Source: Aureimonas sp. Leaf427
Lineage (GTDB): Bacteria; Pseudomonadota; Alphaproteobacteria; Rhizobiales; Rhizobiaceae
Assembly: GCF_001425485.1 (NCBI RefSeq)
Contig: NZ_LMQW01000004.1
Span: forward strand, 1 to 64,000
Length of the DNA: 64,000 nt
Reading direction: 5' to 3'
The notes under the pieces were generated by a model, which saw nothing but the letters and a program-made list of their open reading frames with translations, was not told the DNA's origin and ran no database searches. The position numbers were made by a program, and so were the translations under genes. Each line of letters opens with the position of its first letter. Within the stretch, counting starts at the first letter, position 1. Of this stretch, positions 38,285 through 47,122 are shown piece after piece.

Positions 38285-39568
38285 TCAGCGTCCGGAGAAG
38301 AAGGCGGCCGGCACGGTGACGAGCGCCGGGAAGAGGACGAGCAGCATGAGGACGACGAGCTGGGCCAGCATGAAGGGCCAGACGCCGCGGATCAGCTTCT
38401 CCATCGAGATGCCGCCGACGCCGCAGACGACGTTCAGCACCGTGCCGACCGGCGGGGTGATGAGGCCGATCGAGTTGTTGATGATGAAGAGGACGCCGAA
38501 ATAGACCGGATCGATGCCGGCCTGCTTGATCACCGGGATCAGCACCGGCGTCAGGATCAGGATGGTCGGCGTCATGTCCATCGCGGTGCCGACGGCGACG
38601 ATGAGGACCATGATCGCGACGAGAAGCAGCGTCTGGTTGTCCATGACGGGTTCGAGGAGGGCGACCATGGCCCCCGGCAGATCCGCGATGGTGATCAGCC
38701 AGGCCGAGACCGAGGCCGCGGCCACCAGGAACATCACGATCGCCGTCGTCTTGGCCGCCGCGGCGAAGACGCCGAAGAGCATGGCGGGCGTCAGCTCCCG
38801 GTAGACGACCATCGCGACGAAGAGCGAGTAGACGGCGGCCACGACGCCGGCCTCCGTCGGCGTGAACACGCCGAACTTCAGGCCGAAGATGATGATGACC
38901 GGCAGCATCAGCGCCCAGAGGCTGGAGACGAAGGCGTGCCGCCGCTCCGCGCCGCTCGCCCGCATCGGCAGGGCGAACTTTTCCTTCCGGTTGACGATGA
39001 CCCAGGCGACGCAGAGCGCAGCGCCGATCATGAGGCCCGGCGCGATGCCGGCGAGGAAGAGCTTGGTGATCGAGACGCCGCCGACGACGCCGTAGAGGAT
39101 GAAGCCGATCGAGGGCGGGATGATCGGCCCGATGACCGCCGAGGAGGCGATGAGACCGCCCGACAGAGCCGGGTCGTGCCCGGACTTCACCATCATCGGC
39201 ATGAGAAGGGCCGCCAGCGCCGCCGCATCCGCCACCGCCGAGCCGGAGAGGCTGGACAGGACGCAGGCCGCCAGGATGCAGACGAAGCCGAGCCCGCCCC
39301 GGCGATGGCCGACCAGCGAGACCGCGAGATCGACGATCCGCTTGGACAGGCCACCCTGGTTCATGATCTCGCCCGCGAGCATGAAGAAGGGGACCGCGAT
39401 CAGCGTGAAGCTGTCGGCGCCCTGCAGGATCGTCTGCGCGACGATCTGCCCGTCGAAGAGATCCATGTGGATCATCAGCGCGACGCCGGAGAGGATGAGC
39501 GCGAAGGCGATCGGCATGCCGAGGGCCATCGTGCCGAGAAGCGAGCCGAGAAAGACGCCGACGACCAT
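38285..39568 (-). CDS. dctM: TRAP transporter large permease DctM
   Basis: This 427-residue protein has about 12 membrane helices. It contains the DctM signature parts FFMLAGEIMNQGGLSKRIVD, SAVADAAALAALLMPMMVKS and GLITPPVGTVLNVVCGVGG. It is the sodium-coupled translocation subunit. It lies 14 bp after dctQ and 113 bp before dctP. Confidence 0.9.
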   Translation of the reverse strand: MVVGVFLGSLLGTMALGMPIAFALILSGVALMIHMDLFDGQIVAQTILQGADSFTLIAVPFFMLAGEIMNQGGLSKRIVDLAVSLVGHRRGGLGFVCILAACVLSSLSGSAVADAAALAALLMPMMVKSGHDPALSGGLIASSAVIGPIIPPSIGFILYGVVGGVSITKLFLAGIAPGLMIGAALCVAWVIVNRKEKFALPMRASGAERRHAFVSSLWALMLPVIIIFGLKFGVFTPTEAGVVAAVYSLFVAMVVYRELTPAMLFGVFAAAAKTTAIVMFLVAAASVSAWLITIADLPGAMVALLEPVMDNQTLLLVAIMVLIVAVGTAMDMTPTILILTPVLIPVIKQAGIDPVYFGVLFIINNSIGLITPPVGTVLNVVCGVGGISMEKLIRGVWPFMLAQLVVLMLLVLFPALVTVPAAFFSGR

Positions 39569-39582
39569 GGATCGGGCTCCCT

Positions 39583-40149
39583 TCAGCGGCCGAGGCCGGC
39601 GGCGACCGGCGGCAGGGCCGGCCGGGTCGCGTCGGGTGGCAGAAGGTCTTCCGATTCCTGGACGAGCGTCGCCTCGGCGATGTCGATCCGGCCGGTGAGG
39701 ATGGCAAAGGCCTCGACGCCGAGAAGGAGAAGCGCGGTGACGGAGAAGACGACGACCGGAATCATGAACCAGCTCATCGAGATGCCGGCCGCAGGCGTCA
39801 CGGCGCTCCAGGTGAGCATCGACTGTTCCAGGCTGCCCTGGATCAGGAGGGCGCAGGCGACGAGCATCAGGAGGTAGCCGGCGAGAACGCAGGCCTTCGC
39901 CGCCTTCGGCGGAAGCGCGCGGATCAGCGTGTCGATGCCGATATGGGCGTGGTCGCGAAGCGCGAGCGCGGCGCCGAGGAAGATCAGCCAGACGAAAGCA
40001 AGGCGCGACAGCTCCTCGGACATGGTGATGCCGCTGTTCAGTGCGTAGCGCATCACGACATTGCCGAAAATGAGGATGACCATCGCCGCCAGAAGGAGCG
40101 CGATGGCAGCCTTCAGCATCCAGAAATAGAAGTCGACAATTCGCTGCAT
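39583..40149 (-). CDS. dctQ: TRAP transporter small permease DctQ
   Basis: This 188-residue protein has four membrane helices and the DctQ pattern NVVMRYALNSGITMSEELSR, then FVWLIFLGAALALRDHAHIG. ATG at 40149 is chosen because GGGAGG lies at a proper distance. The ATG at 40158 would be too close to it. It is the first gene of the operon dctQ-M-P-aroE, preceded by the TetR operator at 40324. Confidence 0.88.
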   Translation of the reverse strand: MQRIVDFYFWMLKAAIALLLAAMVILIFGNVVMRYALNSGITMSEELSRLAFVWLIFLGAALALRDHAHIGIDTLIRALPPKAAKACVLAGYLLMLVACALLIQGSLEQSMLTWSAVTPAAGISMSWFMIPVVVFSVTALLLLGVEAFAILTGRIDIAEATLVQESEDLLPPDATRPALPPVAAGLGR

Positions 40150-40323
40150 GATGAACATCCTCCCGATGTCGATCGGCGCGTTCGCGCTCGCATAGTGCCG
40201 TGCCCGGTCCTCTCTGCCCGGCGCGTTCCCGATCGGAAAGGCGGAGGGCGAATTCGTGGGTCGGTCCGGCATCTGAGTCGTCCAGCCGCTCCATCCCAGC
40301 TGCCGGCCTTGAGTAAAAGATGT

Positions 40324-40337
40324 ACTAACTGGTTCGT
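40324..40337. promoter_or_regulatory. TetR-type operator, site 1 (TRAP/tetR promoter)
   Basis: The sequence ACTAACTGGTTCGT is a near-perfect palindrome (one mismatch to ACGAACTGGTTCGT). It sits between the divergent dctQ and tetR genes. A fully palindromic copy occurs at 44134, upstream of the cyclase/quiC operon. The most likely ligand is the TetR protein encoded at 40451. Confidence 0.65.
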
Positions 40338-40450
40338 TCAGTCAATATTAGCATGATGCGGTTCGATGACGTATCGTCGGGAATGGTGCGGGATCATGCT
40401 CTCGGCAATACTCGCGCGCGACCGGAGCCAGCAAGAACGTCAGGGTGGAA

Positions 40451-41161
40451 ATGAACACGAGCATATCCGAGGCGATGCAGAAGGAGGTAGCTGCACCGAA
40501 CGGACGGGAGGGCTTGTCGTCGGCTGGCCAACGCCGAATCGCGCAGCGCGACCGCACGCAGAAGACGCGCGACGACATCCTCCTCGTCGCCCGCGACGAG
40601 TTTGCCGCGAACGGCCTGTCCGGCGCGCGGGTCGATGCCATCGCCGAGCGGACCGCCACGTCCAAGCGGATGATCTACTATCATTTCGGGTCGAAGGAAG
40701 GGCTCTATCTCGCCGTTCTCGAAGACGCCTATGCCGCGATCCGCAAGGTGGAGAACGAGTTGAAGCTCGGCGAGCTCGAGCCCATGGAGGCCATGCGGCG
40801 CCTCATCGACTTCACCTTCGACTATGACGAGGCCCATCCCGACTTCATCCGGCTGGTGACGATCGAGAACATCCACCGGGCCGAGCACATGCGCCAGTCG
40901 ACCGTGCTCAGCCAGCTGAACGTCTCGGTCGTCTCGACCATCGAATCGATCCTCAGGCGCGGGCAGGAGAGCGGCGTCTTCCGGCGCGAGGTCGATCCGA
41001 CGGACCTCCACATGCTGATCTCTTCCTTCTGCTTCTTCCGCGTCTCCAACCGGCACACGTTCGGCACGATCTTCGGCCGCGATCTGGCCGAGCCGAAGAC
41101 GCGCGTCCGGCACAAGGCGCTCCTGCAGGACTCGGTCCTGGCGCTCCTCGGAACGGCCTGA
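40451..41161 (+). CDS. TetR-family regulator of the hydroaromatic-acid genes
   Basis: This protein of about 236 residues has a TetR HTH (TRDDILLVARDEFAANGLSG, then TSKRMIYYHFGSKEGLYLAV) and a larger ligand-binding domain (HRAEHMRQSTVLSQL). ATG at 40451 is preferred. A GTG at 40445 adds two residues. Being divergent from the TRAP/aroE operon and sharing its operator with the cyclase/quiC operon, it is probably the repressor of shikimate/quinate uptake and conversion (inference). Confidence 0.88.
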   Translation: MNTSISEAMQKEVAAPNGREGLSSAGQRRIAQRDRTQKTRDDILLVARDEFAANGLSGARVDAIAERTATSKRMIYYHFGSKEGLYLAVLEDAYAAIRKVENELKLGELEPMEAMRRLIDFTFDYDEAHPDFIRLVTIENIHRAEHMRQSTVLSQLNVSVVSTIESILRRGQESGVFRREVDPTDLHMLISSFCFFRVSNRHTFGTIFGRDLAEPKTRVRHKALLQDSVLALLGTA

Positions 41162-41196
41162 CCGGACGACGCCGTCGGCGCCGCTCGGGCTCGAAC

Positions 41197-41212
41197 CCGT
41201 CCGATGCTCTAG
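41197..41212 (+). repeat. Solo half-arm of the structured repeat family
   Basis: The 16 bases CCGTCCGATGCTCTAG are identical to the outer end of the 3' arm of the repeat at 51921-52218. The final CTA is also the complement of the quiC stop codon. No partner arm is visible, so it is either a remnant or a coincidence of a short match. Confidence 0.45.
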
Positions 41213-43101
41213 CGGGCAGGCAGTCCCTCCGGCGCGAATCGCGACTGGGTGGCGAGGCGGATCGAGGCATTGGCGGCGCCAAGGCCCGCATAGCCGCGCC
41301 GCTCCACGATCTCGATGAAGAAACCGCCCTCCAGCGCCTGGAGATAGATCTGGAAATACTCGCCGGCCTCGTCGCGGTCGTAGAGGATGCCGAGACGGCG
41401 CATGGCCGCGAGCGTGTCGGCATCGACGTCGAACTTGGCTTCGACGTCGTCGTAATAGTTCTGCGGAATCGGCAGGACGCGCACGCCGTTCGCCGCGAGG
41501 ATCTCGGCCGTTCTCAGAATGTCGGCGGTGCGAAAGGCGACGTGCTGCACGCCGGGGCCGACGAACTGCGAGACGAAGCGCGCCGAGAGCGTGCGCGACG
41601 ACTGCGAGCCGTTGAGAACGATGCGCAGGCTGCCGTCGTCGTTTTCCAGCACCTGGCTGCGCACGAGGCCGCCGGGATCGGGCACCTCGACGGCCGGCAG
41701 CATCGTCAGATCGAAGATCGAGCGGTAGAACAGCGTCCAGGACAGCATGTCCTCGAAGCGCACGGTCTGCGCAATGTGATCGACCGCCAGAAGGCCGGCG
41801 CCCGCATGCGCGTCCCAGCCGGGCTCCAGGGAAAAATCGGTCTCCCATTGCCGGCCGAGCGCATCGTCCTCGGGAACGAGATGGAGAAGGCTGCCGCCGA
41901 CGCCGCGGATCGCGGGCAGTTCCAGCTCGCCCGATCCGACGCTCTGCCGGAAGGGATGGGCGAGGAGGCCCTCCGCCCGGGCGAGCGCGGCCAGGGCATC
42001 GGCCATGCGCAGGCCGAGCGCGCAGACATTGGTGCCGTGCACGACGTAGGAGGAATGGGCGAAGCCCTCCGTCTCCGTGTTCACGACGACGCGGAGGTCC
42101 CCTTGCGTGAACAGGTCCACGTCCTTGGAGCGGTGGCGCCCGGCTGGCCGGAAGCCGATCGCGACGAGCATGGCCGAAAGCGCGGTGGCCGAGGCGCCGT
42201 CGGTGGCAAATTCGATGAAGGACACGCCGGAGGTCCGAGCCCTGGGCGGCAGCGGCTCGGGCTCCGAAAAGCCGTTCACCGCCCGTCCCTCCGCCTTCAG
42301 CCGGTCCATCAGGAAGAAGAGCGAGCGCCGCCCGTCCACGGCCGTCTGGCGCGCCGAGCCCGCGCGAAACTGGTCGTTGAAGATTTCCAGCGAATAGTAG
42401 CCGTCATAGCCCGTCGCCTCGACGGCGGCCATGAACTCGGCGACCGGCAGGTCGCCCTGGCCCGGCATGTTGCGATAGTGCCGGCTCCAGGAGAGGAGGT
42501 CGAGGTCGAGCTTCGGGGCGTCCGCCATCTGGACGATGAAGATCTTGTCCTTCGGAATGGAGCGGATCGAGCCGGGATCGATGCCGCGCGAGAGCGTGTG
42601 GAAACTGTCGAGGATGAGCCCGACATGGGGGTGGTCCGCCCGGCGCACGATCTCCCAGGCGTCGCGATGGTCGTTGACGTATCGCCCCCAGGCGAGCGCC
42701 TCGTAGCCGACGCGAACGCGGGCCTCCTTCGCGATCTCGCCGAGCTCGCGCAGATCGTCGGCGGCGCGGTCGATCCCGCCCTGCGCCAGGGGAGAGACGC
42801 TGGAGCAGATGAGGATGAGGTCGGTCCCCAGCTCGTTCATCGTCTCGAACTTGCGCCGCGCGCGGTCGAAAGCCTTGGCGCGCTGGGGCTCGGGCAGACC
42901 CTCGAAATCGCGGAAGGGCTGGAAGAGCGAGATTTCGAGCCCGGCGTCGCGCACCATCTGCCCGACCTCGCGGGCGCCGAGATCGAAGGCGAGAAAATCG
43001 TTCTCGAAGATCTCCACCGCGTTGAAGCCGGCCGCCGCCGTGGCGCTCAGCTTGTCGGCGAGATCGCCGGACAGGGAAACGGTCGCGATCGAGGTCTTCA
43101 T
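41209..43101 (-). CDS. quiC: 3-dehydroshikimate dehydratase, fusion-type QuiC
   Basis: This 630-residue protein has an N-terminal xylose-isomerase-like TIM barrel (residues 1-270, VEIFENDFLAFDLGAREVGQ, then LILDSFHTLSRGIDPG and YSLEIFNDQFRAGSAR). The C-terminal half resembles 4-hydroxyphenylpyruvate dioxygenase/VOC (VDHIAQTVRFEDMLSWTLFY, then GPGVQHVAFRTADI). This two-domain form and length match the Pseudomonas QuiC1/Corynebacterium QsuB type. It converts 3-dehydroshikimate to protocatechuate, the entry compound of the pca operon. It lies 127 bp after the cyclase gene. Confidence 0.92.
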   Translation of the reverse strand: MKTSIATVSLSGDLADKLSATAAAGFNAVEIFENDFLAFDLGAREVGQMVRDAGLEISLFQPFRDFEGLPEPQRAKAFDRARRKFETMNELGTDLILICSSVSPLAQGGIDRAADDLRELGEIAKEARVRVGYEALAWGRYVNDHRDAWEIVRRADHPHVGLILDSFHTLSRGIDPGSIRSIPKDKIFIVQMADAPKLDLDLLSWSRHYRNMPGQGDLPVAEFMAAVEATGYDGYYSLEIFNDQFRAGSARQTAVDGRRSLFFLMDRLKAEGRAVNGFSEPEPLPPRARTSGVSFIEFATDGASATALSAMLVAIGFRPAGRHRSKDVDLFTQGDLRVVVNTETEGFAHSSYVVHGTNVCALGLRMADALAALARAEGLLAHPFRQSVGSGELELPAIRGVGGSLLHLVPEDDALGRQWETDFSLEPGWDAHAGAGLLAVDHIAQTVRFEDMLSWTLFYRSIFDLTMLPAVEVPDPGGLVRSQVLENDDGSLRIVLNGSQSSRTLSARFVSQFVGPGVQHVAFRTADILRTAEILAANGVRVLPIPQNYYDDVEAKFDVDADTLAAMRRLGILYDRDEAGEYFQIYLQALEGGFFIEIVERRGYAGLGAANASIRLATQSRFAPEGLPAR

Positions 43102-43228
43102 GGCGTGGCTCCGCGCTGGCTTTCGCTCCGACCAGGCCGTCCCGATGCTGCGGAAACGGCGGGTCGGTGGTGCTGTTTCGCTTGGCCCCGGCCGCGATGC
43201 CGCGACATCCGGCCGAGACGTCGGTGTC

Positions 43229-44077
43229 TCAGACCAGGGCCAGGATACGGCTCGGGCCGCCGGTCGCGCCCTTCACCTTCGGCCCGGCGACGACCAGCAT
43301 GGCGCCCTTGGCGGGAAGGTCGTCGAGCCCGGCGATGGCCTCCACGCCCCATCGTCCGCTGCCAAGCCAGGCATAGTGAACCGGAAATTCGCCGGATGCG
43401 ATGCCGCGATCGAGCGACAGCGTGTCCACCGCGATTCCCTTCACGCTGCGCTCTTCGATCAGGAATTGCGCGGCCTCGGCATGGAAGCCCGGCGTGTGGT
43501 TCCGGCCTTCGGCATCCCGGCCCGTGAACTTCGGTTGGTCGAGAAGCCTGTGCCAGCCGGAGTTCATCGCGACGCAGCAGCCTTCCGGCAGCGGGCCGTT
43601 CTTGGCCTCCCAAGCCTTGATGTCGTCGAGCGTCAGGCCCGCGTCGGGATCGGCCGCGGCGCGTTCGCGGATGTCGATCACCGCGAGGGGGACGACGAGA
43701 TCGGCGATGTCGATCATGTCGACGCTCTTGCCATCCTTCGAGAAATGCAGCGGCGCATCCATATGGGTGCCGGTGTGCTCCATCAGCGTCCAGCGATGGA
43801 GGTTCACCTTGTCCTTCTCCCAGGTCACGGGCTTCTCGACGGTGAACCACTTTTCGCCGCTGAAGGTCGGGAACCCTTCGAAGAGCGTGTGCGTGAGGTC
43901 ATGGACCTTGGAGAAACGAAGCTCGGGAGCCGGCGGGGCAGCCGCGTCCGCCGCCGCGGCCGGCGGGACCAAGCCAAGGCCGCCGACGGCAGCAAGGCCG
44001 AAGCCGAAGCCGGCCTTCAACAGGCCTCGGCGCGTGGCGTGGTCGCAGATCGATTGAAGACAACCTCTCGGGCACAT
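43229..44077 (-). CDS. Exported cyclase-family (kynurenine formamidase-like) protein
   Basis: This 282-residue protein of the cyclase family (PF04199) has the metal-binding signature HTGTHMDAPLHFSKDG. The N-terminus (MCPRGCLQSICDHATRRGLL, then a hydrophobic stretch ending near PPAAAADAAA) looks like a Tat signal with twin Arg. The family hydrolyses amides, lactones or esters with a divalent metal. Here it precedes quiC and has the TetR palindrome upstream, so it may act on a periplasmic lactone or ester of a hydroaromatic acid. The substrate is not known. Start 44077 follows GGGAGGAAG. Confidence 0.82.
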   Translation of the reverse strand: MCPRGCLQSICDHATRRGLLKAGFGFGLAAVGGLGLVPPAAAADAAAPPAPELRFSKVHDLTHTLFEGFPTFSGEKWFTVEKPVTWEKDKVNLHRWTLMEHTGTHMDAPLHFSKDGKSVDMIDIADLVVPLAVIDIRERAAADPDAGLTLDDIKAWEAKNGPLPEGCCVAMNSGWHRLLDQPKFTGRDAEGRNHTPGFHAEAAQFLIEERSVKGIAVDTLSLDRGIASGEFPVHYAWLGSGRWGVEAIAGLDDLPAKGAMLVVAGPKVKGATGGPSRILALV

Positions 44078-44133
44078 GGCTCTTCCTCCCCTTGATAACG
44101 ATCCCGCCTCCTCAAGCAGGACGTTAAAAGTGT

Positions 44134-44147
44134 ACGAACTGGTTCGT
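44134..44147. promoter_or_regulatory. TetR-type operator, site 2 (cyclase/quiC promoter)
   Basis: The sequence ACGAACTGGTTCGT has perfect 6-bp inverted halves around TG and differs at one base from the site at 40324. It is 57 bp upstream of the cyclase start codon, a usual place for a repressor site. Confidence 0.7.
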
Positions 44148-44171
44148 GAATGCAAGGAGGCCGGCACTCGC

Positions 44172-45092
44172 CTATTCCGCCCGGATTTCCGCCGCCACCG
44201 ATCTCAACTCGCCGAGAAGAACTTCGGCCGACAGGGACGGCGCGATGCCGGCGCGCGTGGAGACGCCGACCGGGCCTTGCGTGTCCTCGGTCGGAATGGC
44301 GATGCGGGTGAGGAGCCCGGCGCGCAGGTCTTCGAGCACCACGCCCTCGGAAATGATCCAGATCGCATCGGTCTCGCGGACATAGGCCCGCCCGAAGGCA
44401 AGCGAGACCGTTTCCACGATCGAGGCGGGACGCGGCAGGTTGGCGGCGAGGAAGAGGCGGTCGACGGTCGGGCGGATGACCGAGCCCGGCGGCGGCATCA
44501 GGCACTCGAAGCGGCCGATCTCGGGGCCCGGCGCGGGGGAGCCGGCCAGCGGATGGCCGCTTCTGGCGGCGAAGACGATCGGCTCGGAATAGAGATGCTC
44601 GAAGAGAAGGCCCGTCATCTCCTCCGCCTCGCCCATGCGGCCGATGACGATGTCGAGGTCGCCTTGCCGCAGCTGCGTCATGAGATAGCCGGTCGGGCCC
44701 GTCACGATGCGAGGCGTCGCGCCCAGCGCATGGGCGCGGTAGCGCTGGATCGCGAGCGGCAGGAGGCGCGCGGAGACGGTCGGCAAGGCTCCGACGCGCA
44801 CGGGGCTGGCGCTGGCGGAGCCTGCATCCTCCACCTCCTCCAGACCCCGGCGCAGCGCGGCCAGGCTCGCCTCGGCATGGCGCAGGAACATCGCGCCCGC
44901 CGGCGTCAGGCCGCCGCCGCGGCGCGAGCGGTCGAGAAGCTCGGTGCCGACGATCAGCTCCAGTTCCTTGATGGATTTCGAGACCGCCGGCTGCGTGACC
45001 GAAAGCGCGTCGGCCGCGCGTACGACGCTGCCCTCCCGCGCGACCGCAACGAAGGTGCGCAGGTGCCGGAGGCGGAGGGCGGCTTGGAGCAT
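44172..45092 (-). CDS. pcaQ: pca operon regulator PcaQ
   Basis: This 306-residue LysR-family activator has an HTH in the first 65 residues (LRHLRTFVAVAREGSVVRAA, then VTQPAVSKSIKELE) and an effector domain. It is divergent from pcaL, and an exact PcaQ-type box lies 5 bp upstream of its start codon. In Agrobacterium and Sinorhizobium, PcaQ with beta-carboxy-cis,cis-muconate or gamma-carboxymuconolactone activates pca genes. The same arrangement here supports the name. Confidence 0.9.
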   Translation of the reverse strand: MLQAALRLRHLRTFVAVAREGSVVRAADALSVTQPAVSKSIKELELIVGTELLDRSRRGGGLTPAGAMFLRHAEASLAALRRGLEEVEDAGSASASPVRVGALPTVSARLLPLAIQRYRAHALGATPRIVTGPTGYLMTQLRQGDLDIVIGRMGEAEEMTGLLFEHLYSEPIVFAARSGHPLAGSPAPGPEIGRFECLMPPPGSVIRPTVDRLFLAANLPRPASIVETVSLAFGRAYVRETDAIWIISEGVVLEDLRAGLLTRIAIPTEDTQGPVGVSTRAGIAPSLSAEVLLGELRSVAAEIRAE

Positions 45093-45096
45093 GGTG

Positions 45097-45112
45097 ATAA
45101 CCTACCGGTTAT
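45097..45112. promoter_or_regulatory. PcaQ binding box
   Basis: ATAACCTACCGGTTAT is an exact inverted repeat of ATAACC with four bases between, matching the rhizobial PcaQ motif ATAACC-N4-GGTTAA apart from the last base. It lies between pcaQ and pcaL, so binding could both repress pcaQ and activate the pca operon. Confidence 0.85.
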
Positions 45113-45197
45113 GCGCCGCGCATCAATCCTCATTTTACATCACCACGATCGAGGATTACCTCACATTCCAACGGACGAACGTCGGGAGAGAACGGGC

Positions 45198-46403
45198 ATG
45201 GCCTTCGCTGAGATCGACGGCATCGCGACCCACTACCGTCTCGGTGGCATGGCCGGCGGGCGGCGCGTGATGTTCCTGAACTCGCTGGGTTCGGACCTGC
45301 GCATCTGGGGCGAGGTCGAGACCCTGCTCGCGCCGACCTGCGAGATTCTCACCTACGACATGCGCGGCCATGGGCTGACCGAGGCGGCGCCCGCTCCCTA
45401 CACGCTGGACCGGCTCGTGGCCGACGCGGCCGGCCTCCTCGACGCGGTCGGCTGGGAGACGGCGAGCCTCGTCGGCCTTTCCGTCGGCGGCCTCGTCGCG
45501 CAAGGTTTCGCGCTCCATCATCCCGAGCGTCTGGCTTCGCTCGTTCTCATGGACACGGCGGCGAAGATCGGCACGGCGGACGGCTGGAACGAGCGCATCG
45601 CGGCGGTGGAAGCCGGGGGCACCGCCTCGATCGCGGACGCCGTCGTCGCGCGATGGGTCTCCCCGGCCTTCGCCACGGAAAAACGCGCGGTCCTCGCCGG
45701 TTGGCGGTCCATGCTCGCGCAGACGAGCGCGGCGGGATATGCCGGCATCTGCGCCGCCCTGCGCGATGCCGATCTGACCGGCGACGTTCCCGCTATTGTC
45801 GCCCCGACCCTCGTCCTCGTCGGCGACGGCGATCTGGCGACGCCGCCCGATCTCGTGGAGGCGACGGCGCGGCTCATTCCGGGCGCCGAATTCCGGACGA
45901 TCCCGGGCGCCGGCCACCTCCCCTGCCTGGAGCGGCCCGCCGAGGTCGCCGGCGCGATCGCGAACCATCTGCAGGCCCCCGCACGGGCCAGCGCCGAGAG
46001 GGGCTCGGCTTTCGACGCCGGAATGGCCGTACGCCGCGCGGTTCTCGGCGACGCCCATGTCGACCGCGCCACCGCCGCCGTGACCGCGTTCGACGCGCCC
46101 TTCCAGCGCTTCATCACGGAGGGCGCCTGGGGCACGGTCTGGTCGCGGCCGCACTTCACGCGGCGCGAGCGCTCGATCGTGACCATCGCGCTTCTGGCCG
46201 CGCTCGGCCACGACGAGGAGGTCGCCATGCATGTGCGCGCCACCCGCAACACGGGCGCTGCGCCCGAGGACATCGCGGAAGCGCTGATGCATGTCGCGGT
46301 CTATGCGGGCGTGCCGGCGGCCAACCATGCGATCAAGATCGCCAAGGCGACTCTTGCCGGGATGGGCAAGGCCGAGACGGACCGGACGGAGGCTGCACGA
46401 TGA
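45198..46403 (+). CDS. pcaL: Fused 3-oxoadipate enol-lactonase / 4-carboxymuconolactone decarboxylase
   Basis: This 401-residue protein joins PcaD and PcaC. Residues 1-255 are an alpha/beta hydrolase with nucleophile Ser in [14 protein letters not shown] and His in [14 protein letters not shown]. Residues 270-390 are a CMD domain ([20 protein letters not shown], then [20 protein letters not shown]). It decarboxylates gamma-carboxymuconolactone and hydrolyses the enol-lactone to 3-oxoadipate. Separate pcaD and pcaC occur in the best-studied rhizobia; fused PcaL is known in other bacteria. It is the first gene of the pca operon and overlaps pcaH by 4 bp. Confidence 0.93.
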   Translation: MAFAEIDGIATHYRLGGMAGGRRVMFLNSLGSDLRIWGEVETLLAPTCEILTYDMRGHGLTEAAPAPYTLDRLVADAAGLLDAVGWETASLVGLSVGGLVAQGFALHHPERLASLVLMDTAAKIGTADGWNERIAAVEAGGTASIADAVVARWVSPAFATEKRAVLAGWRSMLAQTSAAGYAGICAALRDADLTGDVPAIVAPTLVLVGDGDLATPPDLVEATARLIPGAEFRTIPGAGHLPCLERPAEVAGAIANHLQAPARASAERGSAFDAGMAVRRAVLGDAHVDRATAAVTAFDAPFQRFITEGAWGTVWSRPHFTRRERSIVTIALLAALGHDEEVAMHVRATRNTGAAPEDIAEALMHVAVYAGVPAANHAIKIAKATLAGMGKAETDRTEAAR

Positions 46404-47122
46404 GCGGGTCCTACTTCCAACGCGACCGGGCCCAGCATCCGCCGGCCCTGACGCCCTCCTACAAGACCTCGATCCTGCGCTCGCCGCGTCACGCGCTGCT
46501 CTCCATGCCGACGACGCCTTCAGAGGAGACCGGCCCCGTCTTCGGACACGACATCCTCGGGCCCCTCGACAACGACCTCATCCGCAATTTCGGCAAGGAC
46601 GGCGCGGAGGCGATCGGCCAGCGCATCGTGGTCTATGGCCGGGTCCTCGACGAGACCGGCCGTCCGGTCCCCGGCGCGCTTCTGGAGTTCTGGCAGGCCA
46701 ATGCCGGCGGCCGCTACCGCCACAAGAAGGAGGGCTACCGCGCCGCGCTCGATCCGAACTTCGGCGGCTGCGGGCGCGCCGTCACCGACGATCTCGGCCG
46801 CTACGAGTTCCAGACGGTGAAGCCCGGCGCCTATCCCTGGCCGAACGGCGTCAACGACTGGCGCCCGGCGCATATCCACTTCTCGGTCTTCGGCCACGCC
46901 TTCGCGCAGCGCCTCGTCACGCAGATGTACTTCGAGGGCGATCCGATGATCTGGCAGTGTCCGATCGTGAAGACGATCCCCGATCGACAGGCCATCGAGA
47001 GCCTCGTCGCCGCGCTCGACCGAAACGCGACCATCCCGATGGACAGCCTCGCCTACAAGTTCGACATCGTCCTGCGCGGACGCCGCTCCACGATGTTCGA
47101 GAACCGGCTGGAGGGCAATTGA
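46400..47122 (+). CDS. pcaH: Protocatechuate 3,4-dioxygenase beta subunit
   Basis: This 240-residue subunit carries the non-haem iron ligands: a Tyr in [14 protein letters not shown] and the Tyr/His/His set in [12 protein letters not shown] and nearby. With PcaG it opens the ring of protocatechuate to beta-carboxy-cis,cis-muconate using oxygen. Length is normal. The start overlaps the pcaL stop (ATGA) and the stop overlaps the pcaG start (TGATG). Confidence 0.95.
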   Translation: MSGSYFQRDRAQHPPALTPSYKTSILRSPRHALLSMPTTPSEETGPVFGHDILGPLDNDLIRNFGKDGAEAIGQRIVVYGRVLDETGRPVPGALLEFWQANAGGRYRHKKEGYRAALDPNFGGCGRAVTDDLGRYEFQTVKPGAYPWPNGVNDWRPAHIHFSVFGHAFAQRLVTQMYFEGDPMIWQCPIVKTIPDRQAIESLVAALDRNATIPMDSLAYKFDIVLRGRRSTMFENRLEGN

